A stretch of DNA of 64,000 nt from Methylophaga sp. (lineage in GTDB: Bacteria; Pseudomonadota; Gammaproteobacteria; Nitrosococcales; Methylophagaceae): NCBI GenBank assembly GCA_030148085.1, contig JASBUF010000041.1, positions 1 to 64,000 on the forward strand, written 5' to 3'. How positions within the stretch are numbered: position 1 is the stretch's first letter; every line of letters starts with the position of its first letter. The notes beneath the pieces are model-generated. The model was not told the DNA's origin, ran no database searches, and was given only the letters and a program-made list of their open reading frames with translations. Positions 48,892 to 58,772 of the stretch are shown piece after piece. A program made the position numbers and the translations under genes.

Positions 48892-48923
48892 ACTAATCAC
48901 AATAGTTTCTGGAGACAGCTTAA

Positions 48924-49217
48924 ATGGCTGATATTAATAAAATAAAACCCAGTTTGCAGCCGGATATATACTCGGCCCGCAACACGGGTGAACGCGATAC
49001 CCGCGTGACACAGAGCGGCACGAGTCCGACTGGCATACTGGCTGATAAAGTCAGTCTGAGTGATACCTTGGCCAAGCTGGAAGCTACCTTGGCAGAAGTG
49101 CCTGAGGTAGATCGGGCGAAAGTAGACGCGATCAAGCAAGCAATTGAAGACGGTTCCTATAGCATCGACAGTCAGGAACTGGCACGAAAAATGATTGATT
49201 TTGAGGGAGACCTATAA
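48924..49217 (+). CDS. flgM: anti-sigma28 factor FlgM
   Basis: DKVSLSDTLAKLEATLAEVPEVDRAKVDAIKQAIEDGSYSIDSQELARKMIDFEGDL. Confidence 0.9.
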   Translation: MADINKIKPSLQPDIYSARNTGERDTRVTQSGTSPTGILADKVSLSDTLAKLEATLAEVPEVDRAKVDAIKQAIEDGSYSIDSQELARKMIDFEGDL

Positions 49218-49233
49218 TTTAAGGACATCCCTC

Positions 49234-49722
49234 ATGTCGATGAATGCCTTGCAACAATTAAGCGCTGTTTTACAAGCCGAACTGAACCACAGTGCCAAGC
49301 TGGCACTTATCCTGAAACAGGAACGCGACGCGCTCAGTAGCGCCGATCTGAACCAGGTTCAATACCTCACTAAAGAAAAACAGCCTCATGTTGTGCAATT
49401 AGAGCAATTGGGACGACAACGTGAGCAGCTATTAAAAGCGGCAGGATTTCCCGCCGGCAAATCCGGGCTGGAGGCATTTATTGCCAATCATGACGAGCAA
49501 GAAGCGTTGCCTGTACAACAACTGCTTGAGAAGCTGCGTGAAGTCGCCAAAATCTGCCGTGATACTAATCAAATCAATGGCGGTATCGTCAATGTTAACC
49601 GTCAGCACCTGGTACGGGCGTTAACCATCTTGCGTGGCCGTGACCCTGAAACAGGTTCATATGGGCCTGGTGGTGAATATACCAGTCAGGTTGTACGTCA
49701 GCCTTTGATTGGTCGCGTCTAA
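49234..49722 (+). CDS. flgN: flagellar chaperone FlgN
   Basis: FlgN-like helical protein directly after flgM; start revised from 49195. Confidence 0.85.
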   Translation: MSMNALQQLSAVLQAELNHSAKLALILKQERDALSSADLNQVQYLTKEKQPHVVQLEQLGRQREQLLKAAGFPAGKSGLEAFIANHDEQEALPVQQLLEKLREVAKICRDTNQINGGIVNVNRQHLVRALTILRGRDPETGSYGPGGEYTSQVVRQPLIGRV

Positions 49723-49723
49723 C

Positions 49724-50737
49724 TCATTTTTGTTTGCACCAGTCAGCCAATAAGCTGACCCAGTCGGGGTGATCATTGAGGCAGGGTATTAGCGTCAATG
49801 ATTCGCCACCTGCATCTTTAAACACTTCTTTGCCACGAATCGCGATTTCTTCCAGGGTCTCCAGACAATCTGTCACAAAGGCCGGGCAGATAACCAATAC
49901 CTTTTTAGCACCTTGCTGTGCCAGTTCGACTAGACGATCTTCGGTATTGGGTCCCAGCCATTTTGCACGACCTAGACGTGACTGAAACGCCACCGAATAC
50001 CGATTCTGTGCCAGTCCTGCCTGCAGGGCAAAGCAGTGCGTCGTGCGCATGACCTGATGGCGGTAGCAGGTTTTGTGGGCCGCATGAGCGCTCTCACAGC
50101 AGTCATTGCGTTTAAGACAGTGAGCGCCACTCTCATCCAGTTTAGTCACGTGTGACTCTGGCAGACCGTGGTAACTGAAGATCAGATGATCGTAGTCTTG
50201 CTGCAGATAGCTTTCGGCGCTTTTAACCAGCGTCTGAATGTAATCAGGATGATCATAAAAGGGCTGAACGACGCGCAATTGCACATTCAGCTGATGTTTC
50301 TTGATAACGCGGCGCGCTTCCTCAATCGAGGTGGTGACGGTACTGTCGGCATGATGCGGGTACAGCGGCAGATATAGAATTTCACTGATAGCCTCATCTT
50401 CACACAAAGCCAGCAGTTGTTTTTCGATACTTGGCTGACCGTAGCGCATCGCCATCGCTACCGGCATATCGAGCTGTTGCTGCAGAGCTTGTGTCAGCCG
50501 TTCGGATAGCACAATCAGTGGTGAACCTTGTTCCATCCAAACGCTGCGATACGCTTCAGCCGAGGCTTTCGGGCGGCTGGGCAAGACAAACAGGCTGACA
50601 ATAAGGCGTCGTAATAGCCAGGGAAGCTGGATCACATAGGGATCCATCAGAAACTGATTCAGGTAGTGCCGGACGGGTTTGGTTTCCGGAGCATCAGGCG
50701 AGCCAAGATTGGCCAATAAAACTGCACGTTTGGTCAT
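49724..50737 (-). CDS. hemH: ferrochelatase
   Basis: AVLLANLGSPDAPETKPVRHYLNQFLMDPYVI; YHGLPESHV. Confidence 0.95.
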   Translation of the reverse strand: MTKRAVLLANLGSPDAPETKPVRHYLNQFLMDPYVIQLPWLLRRLIVSLFVLPSRPKASAEAYRSVWMEQGSPLIVLSERLTQALQQQLDMPVAMAMRYGQPSIEKQLLALCEDEAISEILYLPLYPHHADSTVTTSIEEARRVIKKHQLNVQLRVVQPFYDHPDYIQTLVKSAESYLQQDYDHLIFSYHGLPESHVTKLDESGAHCLKRNDCCESAHAAHKTCYRHQVMRTTHCFALQAGLAQNRYSVAFQSRLGRAKWLGPNTEDRLVELAQQGAKKVLVICPAFVTDCLETLEEIAIRGKEVFKDAGGESLTLIPCLNDHPDWVSLLADWCKQK

Positions 50738-50744
50738 ATTGTCG

Positions 50745-51644
50745 TTATGAATTCAGGATGTCATTAAATGCGGCTTGTAACTCAGTATAGTGAAACTGGA
50801 AGCCTGCTGCGCGGGCATTTTCCGGCAGAACACGCTGACCGCCCAATAGGAGTTCTGAAAGTTCACCTAAACCAGCTTTGAGCACACAGGCGGGTACCCT
50901 TATCAGCGCCGGGCGGTGTAGCTGATGAGCCAGGGTCCGAGTGAACTCGGCATTAGTGACTGGTCCCGGCGCTGTGCCATTGAAGACGCCTTCCAGTGCA
51001 GTTTGTTTGCTCAGAAAGATAAACAGGTTGGCGATATCGTCGATATGTACCCATGGCATATATTGTGTGCCATCGCCCATCGGTCCGCCAAGTCCCAGAC
51101 GGAAGGGAAGTAATAGGCGTTGCAGTAGACCGCCGTTTGCTGCCAGAACCAGTCCGGTGCGGACAATGCACACCCTGACACCAGCCTCACGTGCTTTTAA
51201 GGCGGCGTGTTCCCAGCGCTCACACAGTTGGTGAGCATACTCATCATGAAAGCCGCTGTTTTCGTTAAGCGGTGTATCACCCAGATCACCATACCAGCCG
51301 ACGGCGGAACCACTGATCAACGCGGCTGGTTTTTTCTGTCGTTGGCTTAGCCACTGCACCAGTTGCTCAGTTAAGTCGATACGGCTTTGTTCCAGAATGC
51401 GCTTACGCCTTGCTGACCATCTGGCATTGGCAATGGGGGCGCCGGCCAGATTGATCACCACATCCACATGTTCATGGCTGCCGATTTCGGTCAGATTGGT
51501 AATGGCAATGGCCGATAAACCGCAGCGGCGGTGAACTTTTTCACGCTGCCGACTGAGGACGATCACGGTATGTCCGGCTGCCTGAAGCTTTTGGCAAATC
51601 GCGGCGCCAATCAGGCCGGTGCCTCCGGTGAGCAGATAGTTCAT
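50745..51644 (-). CDS. TIGR01777 family NAD-dependent epimerase
   Basis: YLLTGGTGLIGAAICQKL; SGSAVGWYGDLGD; VLPENARAAGFQF. Confidence 0.9.
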   Translation of the reverse strand: MNYLLTGGTGLIGAAICQKLQAAGHTVIVLSRQREKVHRRCGLSAIAITNLTEIGSHEHVDVVINLAGAPIANARWSARRKRILEQSRIDLTEQLVQWLSQRQKKPAALISGSAVGWYGDLGDTPLNENSGFHDEYAHQLCERWEHAALKAREAGVRVCIVRTGLVLAANGGLLQRLLLPFRLGLGGPMGDGTQYMPWVHIDDIANLFIFLSKQTALEGVFNGTAPGPVTNAEFTRTLAHQLHRPALIRVPACVLKAGLGELSELLLGGQRVLPENARAAGFQFHYTELQAAFNDILNS

Positions 51645-51782
51645 AACTTATCCATTTTAAATGTGTCAGAGCTATAGAACACGCTAATCTGAGAAAGTTT
51701 GCATGATGTTATTATGGCAAAACCAATCAGCTAATGCGCATGAATGGCGGTAATCTGAACACAGAAATCAACAGGGGCCACA

Positions 51783-52739
51783 GTGACTCAGCATACAAAA
51801 GTGAAAGTCGGTATCAGTAGTTGTCTACTTGGTGAAGAAGTGCGTTATGACGGCACCCACAAGCACTTACGTATGGCGACTGAAAGTTTGTCACGCTACT
51901 TTGATTTCGTTTCTGAATGCCCTGAGATGGGAATTGGTATGGGCGTACCGCGAAAGCCGATTCGGCTGGTCGGTGATGTGAACGCACCTAAAGCGGTGGC
52001 TGTGCATGATGAGACACTTGACTACACCTCCGAGCTTACCCGCTTTGGCCAGCAAAAGGCGATAGAGCATCACGACTTGTCGGGTTATATTTTTATGAAA
52101 AATTCACCGAGTTGCGGCGTGTTCCGGGTCAAGGTGTATCAGCAAAACGGCTATCCGGCCCCATCGCCGGGGCGTGGCTTGTATGCTCATGCTATTATGC
52201 AGGCATATCCACATCTGCCGGTAGAAGAGTCCGGTCGTTTGGCTGATGCCTGCCTGCGCGAAAACTTTGTGACCCGGGTATTTGCCTATGCCAACTGGCA
52301 GGCACTAACGCGCGAAGGACTGAGCGCCAAAGCGATTTTGGATTTTCATGTGCGCTACAAATACTGTCTGATGGCGCACTCGCCGACAAAATACGCCGAA
52401 TTGGGCAGAATGCTGGCCGATGCAGGAAACCATGATCCCGTTGAGCTCGGTGAGCGCTATTTTGCCGAATTGATGGCGACCTTGGGCAAGTTGGCTTCCA
52501 GGAAGACGCATACCAATGTGCTGATGCACCTGCAGGGCTACCTGAAGAAAAAAATCAGTGCGGCGGAAAAGACCGAATTGGCGAAGATCATAGAGCAGTA
52601 CCGGACGGCACAGTTGCCTTTGATTGTGCCGGTGACCTTGCTAAAGCACCATTTCAACAATCATCCCGATCCCTATATTCTGCGACAGGCCTACTTACAG
52701 CCTTACCCGGACGATCTCAGCCTACGTAACGCGATCTGA
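51783..52739 (+). CDS. DUF523-DUF1722 (YbgA-type) protein
   Basis: VGISSCLLGEEVRYDGTHK...SPSCGVFRV (DUF523); C-terminal DUF1722. Confidence 0.88.
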   Translation: MTQHTKVKVGISSCLLGEEVRYDGTHKHLRMATESLSRYFDFVSECPEMGIGMGVPRKPIRLVGDVNAPKAVAVHDETLDYTSELTRFGQQKAIEHHDLSGYIFMKNSPSCGVFRVKVYQQNGYPAPSPGRGLYAHAIMQAYPHLPVEESGRLADACLRENFVTRVFAYANWQALTREGLSAKAILDFHVRYKYCLMAHSPTKYAELGRMLADAGNHDPVELGERYFAELMATLGKLASRKTHTNVLMHLQGYLKKKISAAEKTELAKIIEQYRTAQLPLIVPVTLLKHHFNNHPDPYILRQAYLQPYPDDLSLRNAI

Positions 52740-52756
52740 CGACAGCTAGCCCCCTG

Positions 52757-52776
52757 AGTGTAATCTGATTTACACT
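52757..52776. promoter_or_regulatory. inverted repeat upstream of the GGDEF-EAL genes
   Basis: AGTGTAA-TCTGAT-TTACACT, perfect 7-bp arms. Confidence 0.4.
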
Positions 52777-52802
52777 TGAGATTCGTGTCATCAAGGATTG
52801 AT

Positions 52803-55800
52803 ATGCGCGTGAGTAAGACTTTTACTCTCAATGCCCTGCTAGTACTCGCTATCGCATTGTGTGGCTATGCCATGGGCTTGCTGGCCTTGCCGCCATTTGG
52901 GGCGTCACCATTCTGGCTGCCTGCCGGTTTGGCGGTGTCCGGCGTATTGATATGGGGGCGACAGGCGCTGCCCGCTATATTCATTGGTGGCGTCCTGCTG
53001 AGTATCGAAACTAGCGCCAAAGCCAACTTCCCTACGTTACTCTTTGCGGCTCTATCCGGACTTTATCTCGTTCTGCTTGCCATAATTGCCCTGTTTCTTC
53101 TGAGGCGGGTCCGGCTATGGCCAGAAACCTTGTTCAGAGAAAAGCCAATCCTGCAGTTTCTGGCCTTAACCGCCTTTGTCGCACCGATGCTACCCGCCTT
53201 GTTGATGGCTATCACGCAGTCGTTGATGGGACAAACCTCACTGACCCAGGTGTTACACATCACCCTGTTCTGGTGGCTGGGTAGTGCGGTAGGTATTGTG
53301 ATCACGGTGCCGATAATGCTGTGCCTGTTTGCTTCTCCGCGTTCGATCTGGCAACCACGGATGCTGACACTGTGCGTGCCGATGCTGAGTTTATTAGTGC
53401 TGGCTGTGATTATTCTGACCAGTGTGAAAGAGCGTGAAATGGCATTAAGCCAGACCCGTTTTGATGCCAACGTCAATGTAGCAATGACCTTGATAGAGAA
53501 CGAAGTTGATTTTCATCAGGGTTTATTGCAGGCGATGCAAGCCTATTTCACACACAGTGAATACGTCACGGCAGATGAGTTCAGGCAGTTCTCCCGTGAT
53601 TATTCCAGCCACCAACGTGATATCGGTTACCTGGCCTGGTTGGAACTGAAAATGAGCGAGGCGCAGACCGTTGAGGCTGTGGAGGTCAGGTATCACAGCC
53701 AGATTGAGACCAATGAAGATGTGACACGTCTGCAGGGGCTGAATTTATGTGACGCGGTGGGACAGGCATTTTGCGATGAATTGGTGGGGATAGAGTTCAC
53801 CTTGATTGATGCGCGTGAATTGTCACCGGCTTTGCCTTCCGGGGCGGGGGAGTACGCGTATCTGCAACGCGTACAGACTTCGCCGGATAGCATCAGTGGC
53901 TGGATCCTGCAGGTTGTCGATTATAAAACCTTCTTCTCCGATATTTTTTTACATGTGCCGAATGCCTGGGTTGATTTTGCCGTCATCAATTTAAGCACGG
54001 GACAGCCTGTGTTTGATTCATCACCTATGCAACATGGCCTGGGTGGTCGCTGGCAGCCTGTATTGGCAGCTTCGCAGGTTATCAACGTATTGGATCAGCG
54101 CTGGCGTATTGACTTTCACCCTTCTTCCCTGTTTACCCGAACCTTTACCAGTTGGTTGTTTTACTGGGTGGGCTTGATCGCCTTATTACTGTTTGGCCTG
54201 ACGACAAGCTGGTTATTGGCGATGAGTGGCCGTTTTACCTTGGTTGAAGAGGAAGTGGCAGACAAAACTCGTGAGCTCAATAACCGCACCCAATTACTGG
54301 CTGTCAGTGAACGAAAATACCGGCGTCTGGTTGAAAATATTCAGGATGAGTATTTTCTCTACAGTCACGATCGCGACGGTATGTTTCATTACGTGAGTCC
54401 TTCTGTTCAGCCCATGTTGGGCTACAGTCAAGATGAATTCATGACGCATTACTCCCGTTATATGCCGCAATCGGAAAAGAACCGGGATGTGACATTTATG
54501 ACGGAGCAAACGCTGGCCGGGAACAAGTCCAACTATGAAGTGGAGATAGTCAGTAAGCAGGGCAAATTACACACCTTGGCCGTGACCGAAATGCCGAGTT
54601 ATAACGAGGCTGGCGACATTATCGGTGTGGAGGGTATTGCTCGTGATATCACCGATTTTAAAGTCTCACAGCAGAAACTGGAAAAACTGTCGCTGGCCGT
54701 GGAGCACAGCCCGAATGCCGTGTTGATCATGGATAAATCCGGTCAGGTGGAATACGTGAACCCTAAGTTCACGGCGATAACCGGTTTCAGTAATGAGGAG
54801 AGTCTGGGTGTATGGCCAGATCTTATCAACTCCGGGGTGAATCCACCGGGTATCTATGAGGAAATCTGGCAGCGCATTCGTGATGGCGAGGAGTGGCGCG
54901 GTGAATTGCAGAACCGTAAGAAAAACGGCGATTTGTACTGGGCTCAGGAACTGATTGCACCAATGACCAATGAGACCGGTGAAGTCTCACATTTTGTCGC
55001 CACCCAGGTAGATATTACTGAAGCCCGCCGTTTAAGCGAGGAAACTTCCTATCAGGCCACCCACGATCAATTGACCGGATTGATCAACCGCCGTGAATTT
55101 GACTTGCGGCTGGATCGCGTCATTCTGGCCGCCAAGCATAATCTGACTGAACATGCCCTGTGCTTTCTCGATCTTGATCAATTCAAGCTGGTGAATGACA
55201 CCTGTGGTCATATTGCCGGTGATGAATTGCTGCGGCAAATTGGTAGCTTGTTACAAGGCAATGTGCGTTCCCGTGACACCATCGCCCGTCTGGGCGGCGA
55301 TGAATTTGCCATTTTGATGGAGCATTGCAGTATTGATCAGGCTTATAAGGCCTGTGAACAGATCTTACAGTTGCTGCAGGAGTTTCGTTTTCTCTGGCAG
55401 GATTACACCTTCACGGTAGGTGGCAGCATCGGCTTGGCGATTATCGATCAGCACACCCGTGATGCCAATGAGGCGTTGCGTAATGTCGATACGGCCTGTT
55501 ATTCGGCCAAGGATGCGGGGCGAAACCGTGTTGAAATTCACAGTGAAGACAGCCTGCGCTTGCAGCAACGGCGTGGTGAAATTCAGTGGAGCAGTGAGAT
55601 CAGTGAAGCCTTGGATGATGATCGTTTCCTGCTGTATGCCCAGCCCATCAAGCCCTTGCACAATCCGGATCTCGGCATGTGCTATGAGATTCTGGTCAGG
55701 CTACAGCGCAAAGATGGAGAGATATCACCGCCCGGAGCCTTTCTGCCCGCGGCTGAGCGCTATAACTCGATTGGTCGCATTGACCGCTGGGTCGTGACCC

Positions 55801-56339
55801 ATGCCTTTGAATGGCTGGCCTTGCATGCTGATAGCTTGGGGCCTATGACGGCGTTGTCTATCAATTTATCCGGCTTGTCACTCGGCGATGAATCGATGCT
55901 GCGCTTTATCATTAATCAATTAAAAAACAGCCAAGTACCAGCCGAGAAGGTGAAATTTGAAATTACCGAGACGGCAGCGATTGCCAATTTGCGATCAGCG
56001 ACTACCTTCATTGAAACCCTGACGGAGTATGGCATTCGTTTCTCACTGGATGATTTTGGTAGTGGCTTGTCGTCATTTGCCTATCTCAAAAAATTGCGTG
56101 TTCATGCGTTGAAAATTGACGGAATGTTTGTCAGAGACATGCTTAAAGATCCGCTTGATGCGGAGATGGTGAAGTCGATTAATGAAATCGGTCATGTCAT
56201 GGGGCTGAAAACGATTGCTGAATTTGTTGAATCCGACGCGATCATGGCGAGTTTGCAGAAAATTGGTGTGGATTACGTGCAGGGCTATGCTATAGGCAAA
56301 CCTGTGCCAATTGATGATATTCTCAACAATTTGGTTTAG
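52803..56339 (+). CDS. MASE1-CHASE-PAS-PAS-GGDEF-EAL protein
   Basis: MASE1-like N-terminal TMs; RSRDTIARLGGDEFAIL; YEILVRL, KFEITETAA, LDDFGSGLSSF, VDYVQGYAIG. Confidence 0.88.
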   Translation: MRVSKTFTLNALLVLAIALCGYAMGLLALPPFGASPFWLPAGLAVSGVLIWGRQALPAIFIGGVLLSIETSAKANFPTLLFAALSGLYLVLLAIIALFLLRRVRLWPETLFREKPILQFLALTAFVAPMLPALLMAITQSLMGQTSLTQVLHITLFWWLGSAVGIVITVPIMLCLFASPRSIWQPRMLTLCVPMLSLLVLAVIILTSVKEREMALSQTRFDANVNVAMTLIENEVDFHQGLLQAMQAYFTHSEYVTADEFRQFSRDYSSHQRDIGYLAWLELKMSEAQTVEAVEVRYHSQIETNEDVTRLQGLNLCDAVGQAFCDELVGIEFTLIDARELSPALPSGAGEYAYLQRVQTSPDSISGWILQVVDYKTFFSDIFLHVPNAWVDFAVINLSTGQPVFDSSPMQHGLGGRWQPVLAASQVINVLDQRWRIDFHPSSLFTRTFTSWLFYWVGLIALLLFGLTTSWLLAMSGRFTLVEEEVADKTRELNNRTQLLAVSERKYRRLVENIQDEYFLYSHDRDGMFHYVSPSVQPMLGYSQDEFMTHYSRYMPQSEKNRDVTFMTEQTLAGNKSNYEVEIVSKQGKLHTLAVTEMPSYNEAGDIIGVEGIARDITDFKVSQQKLEKLSLAVEHSPNAVLIMDKSGQVEYVNPKFTAITGFSNEESLGVWPDLINSGVNPPGIYEEIWQRIRDGEEWRGELQNRKKNGDLYWAQELIAPMTNETGEVSHFVATQVDITEARRLSEETSYQATHDQLTGLINRREFDLRLDRVILAAKHNLTEHALCFLDLDQFKLVNDTCGHIAGDELLRQIGSLLQGNVRSRDTIARLGGDEFAILMEHCSIDQAYKACEQILQLLQEFRFLWQDYTFTVGGSIGLAIIDQHTRDANEALRNVDTACYSAKDAGRNRVEIHSEDSLRLQQRRGEIQWSSEISEALDDDRFLLYAQPIKPLHNPDLGMCYEILVRLQRKDGEISPPGAFLPAAERYNSIGRIDRWVVTHAFEWLALHADSLGPMTALSINLSGLSLGDESMLRFIINQLKNSQVPAEKVKFEITETAAIANLRSATTFIETLTEYGIRFSLDDFGSGLSSFAYLKKLRVHALKIDGMFVRDMLKDPLDAEMVKSINEIGHVMGLKTIAEFVESDAIMASLQKIGVDYVQGYAIGKPVPIDDILNNLV

Positions 56340-56342
56340 TGG

Positions 56343-58757
56343 ATGAACGCAATGAGCAGGGATGAGCTGGTCATACTCAAGAACCAGGCCGCGATATTGT
56401 ATCAACAGGCGCTGTTTTCAAATGCAACGGTGATTGGCGTTGCTATTTTGATGTATAGCCTGTTTTCTGATCATGAATATGCGCCATGGCTAATGACCTG
56501 GAGCATCGCGATAAGCCTCATTGCCTGTCTGCGCCTCGTTTTACTCTATACCTATAAGCGTCAGCAGCAACGTGGTGCGATCAATCCCCGCAAGTGGATA
56601 CGGGCTTACGTGGTGCTCACCTTTATGGTCGGTGTGGTGTGGGGAAGTTCCAGTATCTTTTATGTGTTGATCGACGATATCCAGATCAACACCTTGTTCT
56701 ATGTGTTAATCAGTACGGTGGTGGCTGCTGCTGTGCCGGTTTTGGCGGCCTGGCTTCCGGCATTTATGGCCTATACCATGCCGCAGGTGATTTTTCTCAC
56801 ATCCATGTCAACCTATCAGATTCAGACTACCGATGCCCAGAATCTGGTGTATTTCCTGACCTTTGCCTTTATCGCCTATTTTTTGTTGATGGTATCGCTG
56901 GCTCGGCGTGCCAATCAAAACATTGTGCAGGGCCTGAAACTGCAGCAGCACAATCAACACTTGCTCGACAAATTAAATGATGAGGTAGCGCAGCGTGAAC
57001 AATTGGTGCAGTCGCGAACTCAAGAGCTGGTGGTGGCGAACCAGAAACTGAAATCCAGTCAGACGCATATGCTCAAGTTGTCGCGTGCTGTTGAGTCGAG
57101 CCCAAATCCGATTTTGATTACTGATGCCGTCGGCATTATTGAATACGTCAACAAAAAATGTGTGCAGGTTTCCGGTTTTAGTGCTGCGGAGGTATCGGGC
57201 AAAAAACTGGAACAGTTCATGAGCTATAACGTCAGCAATCGCCAGTTCGATGAAATTTGGTCGACGGTGGCCAAGGAAGGTGAATGGCATGGTGAACTGA
57301 AAAACTGTAAAAAAGATGGTAGTTATTTCTGGCTGAAAGTGTATTTGGCGGCCGTATTCGGTGATGATCAGACGGTGACCAATTATGTGGTGATTTATGA
57401 GGACATTACCGACTCACGCCGACTGGCAGAAAAGCTGTCCTATCAGGCGACCCATGATGATCTGACGGGGCTTATCAATCGCGTTGAGTTTGAGAACCGG
57501 CTCAATATGCTGGTGGAGGATGCCAGAAACCGTCGCTCCAAACATGCTTTGTGTTTCCTCGATCTTGATCAGTTTAAGGTGATCAACGATACCTGTGGCC
57601 ATATTGCCGGTGATGAGCTGTTACGTCAGTTGGGTAAATTATTGGCCGCCAGTACCCGCAAGACCGATACCCTGGCCAGGCTCGGTGGTGATGAGTTTGC
57701 GATTCTGATTGTCGATTGTGAACCGCAACAGGCTGAGTGGATCGCCAATGAAGTCAGGGAGATGGTCGAACAGTTCCAGTTTATCTGGGAGTCTCAGTTG
57801 TTCACTATCGGTGTCAGTATTGGTGTGACCAGCATTGATCAGCATACGCCGGGTCGTACTGAAGTGTTGAAGCAGGCGGATAGCGCCTGTTATGCCGCCA
57901 AGAACTCAGGCCGTAACCGAGTGTATCTGTATCAGCAACAGGATAAACAACTGGCTCAGCAGGAAGGCGAGTTCAAATGGGTGAACGAAGTGAAAGAGGC
58001 GATCCTGGATAATCGTCTTGAGTTATTTGTACAGCCCATTATTTCCACCCAGTCAGAACATTTAAGCTCGTATGAGGTTCTGGTCAGGCTGAGGAATAAG
58101 GCAGGGCAGCTGTTTCCCCCGGGCGCCTTCTTACCTTCGGCAGAACGCTATAACTTGTCTGACAAGGTTGATCGCTGGGTGATTGATCATGTTTTCGCCT
58201 GGCTGGAGCTGCATCAGCACAAGCTACCATTCCTCAAACAACTGGCCATCAATTTATCCGGTGCTTCATTAGGTCATACGGAGATGCTGGCCTACATCAG
58301 CTCACGCTTGGCCACGGCGAACTTTAAAGCCTCGATGATTAAGTTTGAAATTACCGAAACTGCCGCTATTGGGAATCTGCGTAATGCCAACACGTTCATC
58401 AAAGCCCTGTCGGAAATTGGTTGTCAGTTTTCATTGGATGACTTTGGCAGTGGTTTGTCCTCATTCGGCTATTTGAAGAATTTGCCGGTACAAAGTATTA
58501 AAATCGATGGCATGTTCGTGAAAGATATGAACACCGACCCGCTGGATTTTGAAATGGTGAAGTCGATTAATGACATCGGCCATGTAATGGGACTGGAAAC
58601 TATCGCCGAATTTGTCGAAGACGAACAGATTTGGGAAAAACTGCGCTCAATCGGCGTTGATTACGGGCAGGGCTACCACCTTGGCAAGCCGGTACCAATC
58701 GATGCGATTCTCAGTCCGGCCACAGCGGCCAAGCGGGAGCGAACTCAGTCAGTCTAG
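56343..58757 (+). CDS. membrane PAS-GGDEF-EAL protein
   Basis: N-terminal TMs; RKTDTLARLGGDEFAIL; YEVLVRL; DDFGSGLSSFGYLK; VDYGQGYHLG. Confidence 0.88.
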   Translation: MNAMSRDELVILKNQAAILYQQALFSNATVIGVAILMYSLFSDHEYAPWLMTWSIAISLIACLRLVLLYTYKRQQQRGAINPRKWIRAYVVLTFMVGVVWGSSSIFYVLIDDIQINTLFYVLISTVVAAAVPVLAAWLPAFMAYTMPQVIFLTSMSTYQIQTTDAQNLVYFLTFAFIAYFLLMVSLARRANQNIVQGLKLQQHNQHLLDKLNDEVAQREQLVQSRTQELVVANQKLKSSQTHMLKLSRAVESSPNPILITDAVGIIEYVNKKCVQVSGFSAAEVSGKKLEQFMSYNVSNRQFDEIWSTVAKEGEWHGELKNCKKDGSYFWLKVYLAAVFGDDQTVTNYVVIYEDITDSRRLAEKLSYQATHDDLTGLINRVEFENRLNMLVEDARNRRSKHALCFLDLDQFKVINDTCGHIAGDELLRQLGKLLAASTRKTDTLARLGGDEFAILIVDCEPQQAEWIANEVREMVEQFQFIWESQLFTIGVSIGVTSIDQHTPGRTEVLKQADSACYAAKNSGRNRVYLYQQQDKQLAQQEGEFKWVNEVKEAILDNRLELFVQPIISTQSEHLSSYEVLVRLRNKAGQLFPPGAFLPSAERYNLSDKVDRWVIDHVFAWLELHQHKLPFLKQLAINLSGASLGHTEMLAYISSRLATANFKASMIKFEITETAAIGNLRNANTFIKALSEIGCQFSLDDFGSGLSSFGYLKNLPVQSIKIDGMFVKDMNTDPLDFEMVKSINDIGHVMGLETIAEFVEDEQIWEKLRSIGVDYGQGYHLGKPVPIDAILSPATAAKRERTQSV

Positions 58758-58772
58758 TTACTAGGGGACAGA

